64,000 bases of DNA. Origin: Maridesulfovibrio ferrireducens. Lineage in GTDB: Bacteria; Desulfobacterota; Desulfovibrionia; Desulfovibrionales; Desulfovibrionaceae. Numbering within the stretch: position 1 is the stretch's first letter; each line of letters opens with the position of its first letter. Positions 32,672 to 39,651 of the stretch are shown here, in pieces. The position numbers and the translations under genes were made by a program. The notes beneath the pieces are model-generated. The model did no database searches. It was not told where the DNA came from and saw nothing but the letters and a program-made list of their open reading frames with translations. The stretch covers positions 124,001-188,000 of the forward strand of contig NZ_FNGA01000003.1 in NCBI RefSeq assembly GCF_900101105.1. The letters run 5' to 3'.

Positions 32672-35200
32672 ATGGATTTATTCAGCAAAGATTTCTGGAG
32701 CAAAACTTCTGGTTCGGTTCTACAGGACTTAAAGACATGTACCGCAGGACTAAGTCAGGAAGAAGCTGCTCTCAGGCTTAAGCAATTCGGTCCGAATACT
32801 TTAAAAAAAGAAGCCCGCCACAATTCCCTTTCGTTATTTCTGGATCAGTTCAAAAGCCCGATTATAATTATACTTATTTGTGCCGCAATCCTTTCTATTG
32901 CTCTTGGTGACAGTTCCGATGCGATTATTATTATGGTGATTGTTTTTGTCAGTGGTTTCCTTGGGTTCTGGCAGGAAAAAGGAGCCGCAGGTGCTGTCGA
33001 GTCCTTGCTTGAAACCGTTGAAACAAAGGCGGATGTTTTGCGGGGCGGAAAGCAGGTTCAAATCCCTGTTGATGAAATCGTTCCCGGTGATATTATAAAG
33101 CTTCATGCCGGCAAGGGTATACCCGGAGACTGCCGCATCCTTGAATCACGAGACCTGTTTGTTAATGAAGCCGCACTGACAGGCGAAACTTTCCCGGTTG
33201 AAAAAGATACAGAGTCTCATGCCATAGATGCACCCCTTGCCGCAAGATCGAACAGTCTTTTCATGGGAACGCATGTTATGAGCGGTAAAGGGATGGCTGT
33301 TGTCGCAGCAACTGCTCTCAATACGGAATTCGGTAAGATTTCTAAACGGCTCAAACTGCGTCCGGCCGAAACTGAGTTTGAAAGGGGAATCAAAAAATTC
33401 GGTTATCTTCTGATGGAAGTAACCTTGGTTCTGGTTGTTTTGATTTTTGCTTTTAACGTATATTTTGCAAAGCCCATTCTGGATTCATTTCTTTTCTCAC
33501 TAGCTCTCGCTGTTGGCCTGACTCCACAACTTCTACCCGTTATTATCAGCGTGAACCTTGCGAATGGAGCCAAGCGCATGGCTCAGCATAAGGTGATTGT
33601 ACGCAGACTCTCGTCTATTGAGAATTTTGGGAGCATGAATGTCTTATGTTCGGATAAGACAGGGACTCTTACTGATGGAACCGTAAGGCTTAAGGGCGCA
33701 TATGATATTTACGGTGAAGAAAGTGAAGACGTTCTGCATCAGGCTTATATGAATTCCTATTTTGAAACTGGTTTTATCAGCCCGATTGATGAAGCAATTC
33801 GTGGTATGGAGTCTTTTGATGTTTCTGATTTTACCAAAACTGACGAAGTTCCTTATGATTTTATTCGTAAAAGGCTGAGTGTACTGGTCCGGCGCGAAAA
33901 AGAATCACACTCAATGATGATTACTAAGGGAGCTCTGAGTAATATTCTGGATTCATGCACCAAGGCTGTTACTTCTGACGGTAGTGTTGTGAATGTTGCG
34001 GATGTTGTAAATGATGTTCAGGCAAAATTTGAGGAGTTCAGTGGACAGGGATTTCGTATTCTGGGTGTTTCAAAGCGGGAATTTCCAGTTGATGCTGAAA
34101 TAAATAAAGATGATGAAGTTGATATGACCTTTATCGGGTTTCTCGCTTTCTGGGATCCTCCGAAGGAAGGGATAGTTGAAAATATAGCTAAATTGAAGGC
34201 ACTGGGTGTGAGTCTAAAAGTCATCACCGGGGATAACAGACATATTGCCGCAAAAGTCGGTCATGAAATAGGGCTTACTGAGCCAGTGATTCTGACCGGG
34301 GCGGAAATTAATCAAATGCGGGATGAAGCTCTTGTTCAGCGCGTGCGCGGTGTAAATATTTTTGCTGAAATTGAACCGAATCAGAAAGAAGACATCGTGC
34401 TTGCTTTAAAACAGGCGGGAGAGGTTGTCGGCTATATGGGCGACGGAATTAATGATGCGTCCGCACTCAGGGCCGCAGATGTGGGAATTTCTGTCGACAG
34501 TGCAGTTGATGTTGCCAAGGAGACCGCTGATATAGTGCTTCTCGAAAAAGATCTCGGTGTGCTTGAACACGGGGTGATAGAAGGGCGTAAAACTTTTGCC
34601 AATACGCTTAAATACGTATTCATGGCTACCAGCGCTAACTTCGGGAATATGTTTTCCATGGCCGGAGCAAGTTTGTTTTTACCGTTTCTGCCTTTGCTGC
34701 CTAAGCAGGTTCTGCTTACCAATCTGTTTACTGATTTGCCGGAAATGACCATTGCCACCGATAATGTTGATCAGAGCAACATTGATAGGCCTAAGCGTTG
34801 GGATATTAAATTTATCAAAAAATTTATGATTGTTTTCGGAATCGTTAGCTCGGTCTTTGATTTTATGACGTTCGGAGTGTTGCTTTATATTCTTGATGCT
34901 TCACCTGAGGAGTTCAGAACAGGCTGGTTTTTGGAATCAATTGTTTCTGCAACAATGATTGTGCTGGTTATCCGCACGAGACTTCCGTTTTATAAAAGTA
35001 AGCCGGGCAAATATCTTGTCCGTGCGACTCTGGCTGTAATTGCGCTTGTTCATGTGCTTCCTTACAGTCCCATTGCGCCTATTTTAGGGTTTAAACCCCT
35101 TCCAGTCAGTTTCTTGGTGGCAATGTGGATAATAGTGGCTTTGTATGTTGTGGGCGCAGAATATGCGAAGAAGCTGTTTTATAGAAATATAAGTGAGTAG
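32672..35200 (+). CDS. mgtA: Magnesium-translocating P-type ATPase (P3B)
   Basis: 842-residue inner-membrane pump that imports Mg2+ using ATP. P-type landmarks: actuator TGETFPVEK, phosphorylation motif CSDKTGTLTDG (Asp near 328), nucleotide domain KGALSNIL, hinge MGDGINDASALRAADVGIS. The C-terminal six-helix arrangement with NLFTDLPEMTIATDNVD is typical of MgtA/MgtB. The length is slightly under E. coli MgtA. A GGGGA site lies ahead of the ATG. No leader peptide or M-box was recognised upstream. Confidence 0.92.
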   Translation: MDLFSKDFWSKTSGSVLQDLKTCTAGLSQEEAALRLKQFGPNTLKKEARHNSLSLFLDQFKSPIIIILICAAILSIALGDSSDAIIIMVIVFVSGFLGFWQEKGAAGAVESLLETVETKADVLRGGKQVQIPVDEIVPGDIIKLHAGKGIPGDCRILESRDLFVNEAALTGETFPVEKDTESHAIDAPLAARSNSLFMGTHVMSGKGMAVVAATALNTEFGKISKRLKLRPAETEFERGIKKFGYLLMEVTLVLVVLIFAFNVYFAKPILDSFLFSLALAVGLTPQLLPVIISVNLANGAKRMAQHKVIVRRLSSIENFGSMNVLCSDKTGTLTDGTVRLKGAYDIYGEESEDVLHQAYMNSYFETGFISPIDEAIRGMESFDVSDFTKTDEVPYDFIRKRLSVLVRREKESHSMMITKGALSNILDSCTKAVTSDGSVVNVADVVNDVQAKFEEFSGQGFRILGVSKREFPVDAEINKDDEVDMTFIGFLAFWDPPKEGIVENIAKLKALGVSLKVITGDNRHIAAKVGHEIGLTEPVILTGAEINQMRDEALVQRVRGVNIFAEIEPNQKEDIVLALKQAGEVVGYMGDGINDASALRAADVGISVDSAVDVAKETADIVLLEKDLGVLEHGVIEGRKTFANTLKYVFMATSANFGNMFSMAGASLFLPFLPLLPKQVLLTNLFTDLPEMTIATDNVDQSNIDRPKRWDIKFIKKFMIVFGIVSSVFDFMTFGVLLYILDASPEEFRTGWFLESIVSATMIVLVIRTRLPFYKSKPGKYLVRATLAVIALVHVLPYSPIAPILGFKPLPVSFLVAMWIIVALYVVGAEYAKKLFYRNISE

Positions 35201-35231
35201 AAGTGGAAGAATGGAAAAGTTAAACTTGCGC

Positions 35232-35651
35232 AAAATAAAACCCCGATCCGGCAAATGGGCCTGATCGGGGGTTAACAAAACGTTCTTTTTCAAGTTACTT
35301 AATTACGCGTTTTAAACTCTTAAATCGTTTTAAATCTGTTGTTTTCCGAGTTATTCAGAATCCGATTTTCAACCACTTAAACTGTTTAAATCTGTTGTTT
35401 TTCTAGTTATCCAGATACGCGCTATAACCGCTTTGAGGGGTTCCATTTTCAATCGCTGTGCCGGATTGCCCGGCCGTTTCCAGTCTCTCCGTGGGCCCGA
35501 AGAGGAGATTCTAACAGAACTCTCGCAGTAAGGATTACCCCTCGGCTTGAGCCTCTAATAAAGGCTTGTTATGGGAATGTGATTTCAACGCTAGGTTCAC
35601 TCCCGTTGGGGTTAAGTAGAAACGCCTTCTTTAAGGGCCTTTCCTACCGTT
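35232..35651 (-). ncRNA. Structured small RNA, copy 1 (unknown family)
   Basis: Predicted transcript of about 420 nt on the minus strand, from a promoter at 35658-35686 to an intrinsic terminator whose stem is CCCCGATC/GATCGGGG (35241-35270) with TTTTATTTT after it. The region 35435-35613 is closely related to 35918-36094 in copy 2. Conserved structures: a 7-bp helix GAGGGGT/ACCCCTC (35435-35441 with 35537-35543) enclosing a GCCGG/CCGGC hairpin and a TCTCC/GGAGA hairpin with GGGCCC in its loop (35493-35498); a GAGCCT/AGGCT hairpin; and a GGGA-GTGA/TCAC-TCCC stem whose loop CAACG can pair with the adjoining CGTTG as a pseudoknot. No credible ORF. The 3' part holds extra roughly 56-nt repeats absent from copy 2. 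Confidence 0.75.
35285..35432 (-). repeat. Degenerate tandem repeats in 3' part of small RNA copy 1
   Basis: About two and a half degenerate units of about 56 nt. The clearest shared part on the plus strand is TAAATCTGTTG (35331 and 35387) followed by TTTTCNNAGTTATNCAGA. Copy 2 has a single equivalent unit. Confidence 0.6.
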
Positions 35652-35657
35652 GATTAA

Positions 35658-35686
35658 AAAATACTCTTGTTGAGGAATGTCGTCAA
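35658..35686 (-). promoter_or_regulatory. Sigma-70-type promoter of small RNA copy 1
   Basis: On the minus strand: TTGACG (35681-35686), 17-nt spacer, TATTTT (35658-35663). It has the same -35 box, spacing and near-identical -10 as the promoter of copy 2, and lies at the equivalent distance from the conserved RNA. Confidence 0.78.
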
Positions 35687-35822
35687 CAAATAATATGTTA
35701 TTTTTTGATTATTTTTTGACTTTTTTAGAGAGTAAATAAAAAAGCATGTAATATAAGTAGTTTAAGATTTTAATTGAAACGGTGATTAATAGCTGGAGTT
35801 GGTTTTTACCGTTCTAAAAAGT

Positions 35823-36131
35823 CCAAAACAAAACCCCGACCGAAATATGAAATTTCGATCGGGGGTTTAAAATCTGTTTTTCCAAGTTGACTCAGAAGAC
35901 GCGTTTTAACCGTTTTTGAGGGGTTCCGATTTTTCGCTAAGCCGGATACCCGGCAGTTTCTAATCTCTCCACGGGCCCACAAAAGGAGAGATTAACAGAA
36001 CTCTCGCGTTTGGCTTACCCCTCAAGTTGAGCCTCTATGTCAGGCTCGCTATGGGATTGTGATATCAACGCTAAGCTCACTCCCGTTGGGGGTTGGATAA
36101 AAAGCCATTTTTGATGGCTGCCTTTACCTTT
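35823..36131 (-). ncRNA. Structured small RNA, copy 2 (unknown family)
   Basis: Predicted transcript of about 309 nt on the minus strand. It ends at a strong terminator (CCCCGA and CGAAAT arms, 35834-35864) followed on the minus strand by TTTTGTTTT. The conserved 177 nt (35918-36094) carries the same helices as copy 1, several with compensating changes: the 5' hairpin is GCCAT/ATGGC here but GCC-CTT/AAGGC in copy 1. The second inner hairpin is a perfect AATCTCTCC/GGAGAGATT with GGGCCC (35973-35978) in the loop. No start codon with a useful frame lies inside. I tested by eye against tmRNA, RNase P, SRP RNA, 6S RNA and common riboswitches and found no match. Confidence 0.77.
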
Positions 36132-36137
36132 GATTTA

Positions 36138-36166
36138 AATATACCCCTCTGAAAAGACGGCGTCAA
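36138..36166 (-). promoter_or_regulatory. Sigma-70-type promoter of small RNA copy 2
   Basis: On the minus strand: TTGACG (36161-36166), 17-nt spacer, TATATT (36138-36143). Its offset from the copy 1 promoter (480 nt) equals the offset between the conserved RNA bodies. Confidence 0.8.
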
Positions 36167-36221
36167 TACATTCTGAATTTTTAATACAGTACTTTTTGTA
36201 ATAATTTAAGTTAGATGATTG

Positions 36222-37232
36222 TTATGTGTATAACACTGTAAAATTTACCGAATCAGCTCTTTCTGTGCCGGTAAGAACCATTGCCTGAGTGAATTCAGAT
36301 TTTAGCTGATCAATATATTTTTCAGCGCCGTCTTGTAATCCGCCTATGGTGGCAATGGAGAACGGGCGTCCGATCATTACTGCGTCGGCACCGAGTGCCA
36401 GCATCTTAAGAACATCGATTCCGGTTCTGACTCCGCCGTCAACCATGATGGCGCATTGTCCTGCAACGGCTTTTGATATTTCGCGCAAAACTTCGGCTGT
36501 GCCGGGGCAGGAGTCGAGAACGCGTCCGCCGTGATTGGATACGACAATCCCTTTTGCTCCGGCATCAATCGCCATTCTAGCTTCATCGGGGGTCATGATT
36601 CCTTTAAGTATGAAGTCCGCATTTACTGATTCAATTATGGAGCGCAGTTTGTTGATAGGTTTAGGTGTAACCGGGCGGCCCATTTTTTTCAGTGTAATGA
36701 GTCCTGCCGCGTCGATGTCCATGCCTATGATTTTAGCGCCTGTTTTTTCTGCTTTTTCAAGCTTCATATACAGTTCAGCTTCTTCCCACGGTTTAATAAA
36801 TGGAATTCCGTGTCCTTTAACTTCTTCAATGGCAGTAAATCCGCTTTGATGAATGAAGTCCGGCACGCCGTCTCCGGTGCAACCGATGATGCCTTTTGCG
36901 ACGCAGGCTTTAAGTTTAGCTGAAATGTAATCAATTTCTTCTATTTTTCCGCCCATATTGAATGAAACTCCGCCGATAGGGGCGGCGAGGACTGGAATAT
37001 CAAGCTTCAAGCCCATGATGTTTACGCTGGTATCGGGTTCGCAAAAATCGTGAATGGTGCGCATATTCAGTTTAATATCTGCCAGCGCTTTAACGTTATT
37101 TTTAAAACTTGATCCAGTGCCTAATCCGCCCATTCCCGGAACTTCACCGACACAGGCTTTTCCGTTGCAGACAGGACAGACTTTGCAATAGCCTTTCATT
37201 AATTCTCTGGCATTGTCGCGAGTTGATTTCAT
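36222..37232 (-). CDS. FMN-dependent alpha-hydroxy-acid dehydrogenase/oxidase
   Basis: 336-residue TIM-barrel flavoenzyme of the lactate/glycolate oxidase superfamily. FMN-binding and catalytic blocks are visible: VLAAPIGGVSF near 80, GIVVSNHGGRVLDSCPG (the His-Gly-Gly-Arg active site, about 232-240), and VDGGVRTGIDVLKMLALGA with GRPF. The N-terminus carries four cysteines (16, 19, 22, 27) that could hold a metal or cluster, as in anaerobe homologues. The substrate is probably a 2-hydroxy acid such as lactate. It lies with a TauE-type transporter and an FCD regulator on the same strand. Confidence 0.83.
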   Translation of the reverse strand: MKSTRDNARELMKGYCKVCPVCNGKACVGEVPGMGGLGTGSSFKNNVKALADIKLNMRTIHDFCEPDTSVNIMGLKLDIPVLAAPIGGVSFNMGGKIEEIDYISAKLKACVAKGIIGCTGDGVPDFIHQSGFTAIEEVKGHGIPFIKPWEEAELYMKLEKAEKTGAKIIGMDIDAAGLITLKKMGRPVTPKPINKLRSIIESVNADFILKGIMTPDEARMAIDAGAKGIVVSNHGGRVLDSCPGTAEVLREISKAVAGQCAIMVDGGVRTGIDVLKMLALGADAVMIGRPFSIATIGGLQDGAEKYIDQLKSEFTQAMVLTGTERADSVNFTVLYT

Positions 37233-37277
37233 GGTAATTACTCCTGAATTTAAGTGTAATAAATAGATTAAAGTAAT

Positions 37278-38075
37278 TTAAAAAAGGCTGATCAGCATTT
37301 TTGTTGCGACTACTAGAAGAAGAATCGCAAAAATCATTTTCAGTTTTGCAACAGGCAGGCTGTGAGCGAGTTTTGCACCAAAAGGAGCTGTCAGCATGCT
37401 TGTTGAAACAATTCCGATAAGTGCAGGAAGATATACAAAACCTATAGTCCAGTCAGGTAGTCCTTGCACTCCGATTCCTGTCCAGATGAATCCGGCAGTT
37501 CCTGCCAGTGCGATAGGAAGTCCTATGGCAGCAGCTGTTCCGATTGCGGTATGAATCGGGATGTTGCACATGGTCAGAAAGGGAACTGAAAGTGTTCCGC
37601 CGCCGATGCCTACAAGGCTGGACATTGCACCGATAGCATTACCTGCTCCGAACATTCCCCATGTTCCCGGAACTTGACGCGAAGCTTTAGGCTTGAGTCC
37701 CAGCAACATCTGTGAAGCAACATAGTAAAGAAAAATAACAAAGATGATTTTCAGGATGGTTGTGTTTAAATATGCGGCAAAGCATGATCCCAGAAACGTT
37801 CCTATTAATATACCGGGAGTGATAGTCTTAAATATGTCCCAGCGGATGGCTCCGCGTGAGTTATGGGCACGCATGCTGGAGATGGACGTGAAGATAATCG
37901 TCGCCAGTGAAGTTCCGAGAGCGACATGCATCAATTGTGCTTCAGTTATGCCGAGCTGGGGAAGAGCAAAGTATAAAATTGGAACAATGACCAGTCCTCC
38001 GCCAATACCCAGAAGTCCGGCAAGTATCCCGGCAATAGCTCCAAGAACTACAAAAATCAGCAATGTTGAAATCAT
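37278..38075 (-). CDS. TauE/SafE-family anion transporter
   Basis: 265-residue membrane protein with about eight hydrophobic helices. It starts with LGAIAGILAGLLGIGGGLVIVP and repeats the glycine-rich motif as SSLVGIGGGTLSVPFL in the second half, the internal duplication typical of the TauE/SafE (UPF0721) family, which exports sulfite or organosulfonates. It lies 45 nt upstream of the hydroxy-acid dehydrogenase gene in the same direction, so an organic-acid or sulfur-compound substrate is likely but unproved. Confidence 0.87.
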   Translation of the reverse strand: MISTLLIFVVLGAIAGILAGLLGIGGGLVIVPILYFALPQLGITEAQLMHVALGTSLATIIFTSISSMRAHNSRGAIRWDIFKTITPGILIGTFLGSCFAAYLNTTILKIIFVIFLYYVASQMLLGLKPKASRQVPGTWGMFGAGNAIGAMSSLVGIGGGTLSVPFLTMCNIPIHTAIGTAAAIGLPIALAGTAGFIWTGIGVQGLPDWTIGFVYLPALIGIVSTSMLTAPFGAKLAHSLPVAKLKMIFAILLLVVATKMLISLF

Positions 38076-38100
38076 GTTTAATTCCTTTTTTTAAGTCTTT

Positions 38101-38796
38101 TTATAGTGAATCAGACCCGGTTGCCGCAGATTCAACATCTTCGATATGTTGTCTCATTATTTTTTGCGCCAAGGCCGAATCATGTTTTTCAAATGCCTTC
38201 AAAAGGTCAAAATGTGCTGTCATAGATTTTTGCAGACGTGTAGTGTTTTGCAACGACTGCGAGCGGCTCTCTTTTATAATTTTGCTGAGAGCCTCCATCA
38301 TATCTGGAAAAATGCTGTTGCCGCTGGCTTTCGCAATTTCAAGATGAAATTCGGTATCAAGGTCGCCGGCCCCTTGGCCTGACCTGATTCTAATTTCCTG
38401 ATTGCATACAATTACTTTCATGCGGTTTAAAGTTTCATCATCTATTGAAATTGCCGCTAAAGCCGCAATTTGAGGTTCGATTACTTTTCTGAATTGAAAA
38501 ATGTCACTCAGTCGTTTTTTTTGATCAGCGAAGGCTTCAGTAAATGCTTCAATAATGTCGGCATCGATGTGAGCACAGATGTAGGTTCCATCGCCTCGTT
38601 TACTTTCAACTAAATTTTTATGGACCAGTGCTTTGATGGCTTCGCGCACTGAACTACGCGAAACTTTGAACTTTTCAGCAAGGTTACGCTCAGAGGGGAG
38701 TTTATCCCCTTGTTGTAATTCACCGGATTTAATTAATTCTGTGATTTGTTTTGCAACAGATTCATAAACCGGATTTTGTTGTTTTTTTATATCCAT
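38101..38796 (-). CDS. FadR/GntR-family regulator with FCD domain
   Basis: 231 residues from ATG 38796. A winged helix (about 10-75: AKQITELIKSGELQQGDKLP, then FKVSRSSVREAIKAL) is followed by an FCD ligand-binding domain (about 95-225) with the conserved FRKVIEPQIAALAA and the metal-ligand His in AHFDLL and RQHIEDVE. Members of this type (LldR, PdhR, DgoR) sense organic acids. I chose 38796 because AGGA lies 7 nt ahead and the operator at 38827 then falls in the leader. It probably represses itself and the transporter/dehydrogenase pair downstream. Confidence 0.88.
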   Translation of the reverse strand: MDIKKQQNPVYESVAKQITELIKSGELQQGDKLPSERNLAEKFKVSRSSVREAIKALVHKNLVESKRGDGTYICAHIDADIIEAFTEAFADQKKRLSDIFQFRKVIEPQIAALAAISIDDETLNRMKVIVCNQEIRIRSGQGAGDLDTEFHLEIAKASGNSIFPDMMEALSKIIKESRSQSLQNTTRLQKSMTAHFDLLKAFEKHDSALAQKIMRQHIEDVESAATGSDSL

Positions 38797-38800
38797 AAGC

Positions 38801-38841
38801 GGTCCTACCAATTTAATTATTAAGCAATTGGTCAGACCAAT
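38801..38841 (-). promoter_or_regulatory. FCD/GntR operator region
   Basis: A perfect 15-nt palindrome ATTGGTCAGACCAAT (38827-38841) and a second shorter one, GGTCCTACC (38801-38809), overlapping the ribosome site of the regulator gene. TGGTC/GACCA is the typical half-site of FCD-type GntR regulators, so autoregulation is likely. Confidence 0.75.
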
Positions 38842-38866
38842 AGCATTGTTTAGCTGATCAATCAAT

Positions 38867-38906
38867 AAAAAAGCCCCTTCAGCGTATATTGCTGAAGGGG
38901 CTTTTG
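38867..38906. terminator. Terminator after VOC gene
   Basis: Perfect 13-bp stem AAGCCCCTTCAGC / GCTGAAGGGGCTT with a 7-nt loop and a run of T on the minus strand. It ends the VOC transcript ahead of the regulator operon. Confidence 0.87.
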
Positions 38907-38928
38907 AGTTAGGAATTTGATGGTTAGA

Positions 38929-39426
38929 TTATTTTTGGTAGGCGCCGGCTGAATAATTCAATTCATAGCTGTGGCTATATATCTCAACGAGGTTTCCGAA
39001 GGGGTCTTCGCAATATACCATCCGGTAGGGTTTTTCTCCAGGGTAGTATTCTCGAACGGGCATGCGCTGCTTGCCTCCATTGGCAACTATTTTGGCTGCG
39101 AGTCCTTCCACATCCGGGTCTTGAACACTGTAGTGAAAAATGCCTGTCTTCCAGAATTCAAAGTTGTTTTCACGGAGTTCAGAGTTGGGGAATTCAAATA
39201 ATTCGATACCAATCCTGTCTCCGGTGGAGAGGTGGGCAATTTTAAAACTGCCCCATCCTTTGCCGAAGACGTCGTTGCACATGATTCCGATGGCAGATTC
39301 ATCCTGCTGAATTTCGGTTGGTGGCATTATTACATACCACCCCATAACTTCGGTATAAAAATTAACTGCTTGGTCAATATCCGTGACAGTTATACCGATG
39401 TGGGAAAAAGTCCTTGGGTAAGTCAT
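38929..39426 (-). CDS. VOC-family (glyoxalase/dioxygenase-like) protein
   Basis: 165 residues with two beta-alpha-beta-beta-beta modules. The metal ligands expected for the family are visible: His in SHIGITVTDID near residue 10, Glu in GIELFEFPN, His in IFHYSVQDPDVEGL and Glu in PFGNLVEIYSHSYE. Family members include lactoylglutathione lyase and catechol dioxygenases; the substrate is not evident. A GGAGAAAC site lies ahead of the ATG. Single gene. Confidence 0.82.
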   Translation of the reverse strand: MTYPRTFSHIGITVTDIDQAVNFYTEVMGWYVIMPPTEIQQDESAIGIMCNDVFGKGWGSFKIAHLSTGDRIGIELFEFPNSELRENNFEFWKTGIFHYSVQDPDVEGLAAKIVANGGKQRMPVREYYPGEKPYRMVYCEDPFGNLVEIYSHSYELNYSAGAYQK

Positions 39427-39571
39427 GGTGTTTCTCCTATTTTTTAGAGATGTGTTTAGACAGGATAACCCGATTTTTTTTTAAAACAAGAAGGAACATT
39501 TTTGGGTTGAAAGGGAATCGACGGAGATGATGCATACTTGAGCTGCCGAAAATCTAAAAGGTCAAATTGTA

Positions 39572-39613
39572 TTAAAAAAAAGCCCCCGCAGAATTATTAT
39601 TCCACGGGGGCTT
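39572..39613 (-). terminator. Terminator after M16 protease gene
   Basis: Stem AAGCCCCCG / CGGGGGCTT followed on the minus strand by eight T. Confidence 0.82.
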
Positions 39614-39651
39614 AAAAGCTAATTAGTTAGCTATGATATCGTCGATATTTA

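Noticed and set aside
35232-36131. 6S RNA, tmRNA, RNase P RNA, SRP RNA or a known riboswitch
   Set aside because: No long closing helix with a central bubble (6S), no tRNA-like ends (tmRNA), and no conserved core of RNase P or SRP RNA; cobalamin, lysine, TPP, FMN and similar signature boxes were not found. It is also followed by its own terminator rather than a gene.
35232-36131. CRISPR array or tandem mobile element
   Set aside because: Only two long, diverged units with promoters and terminators; no short identical repeats with unique spacers, and no transposase or target-site duplications.
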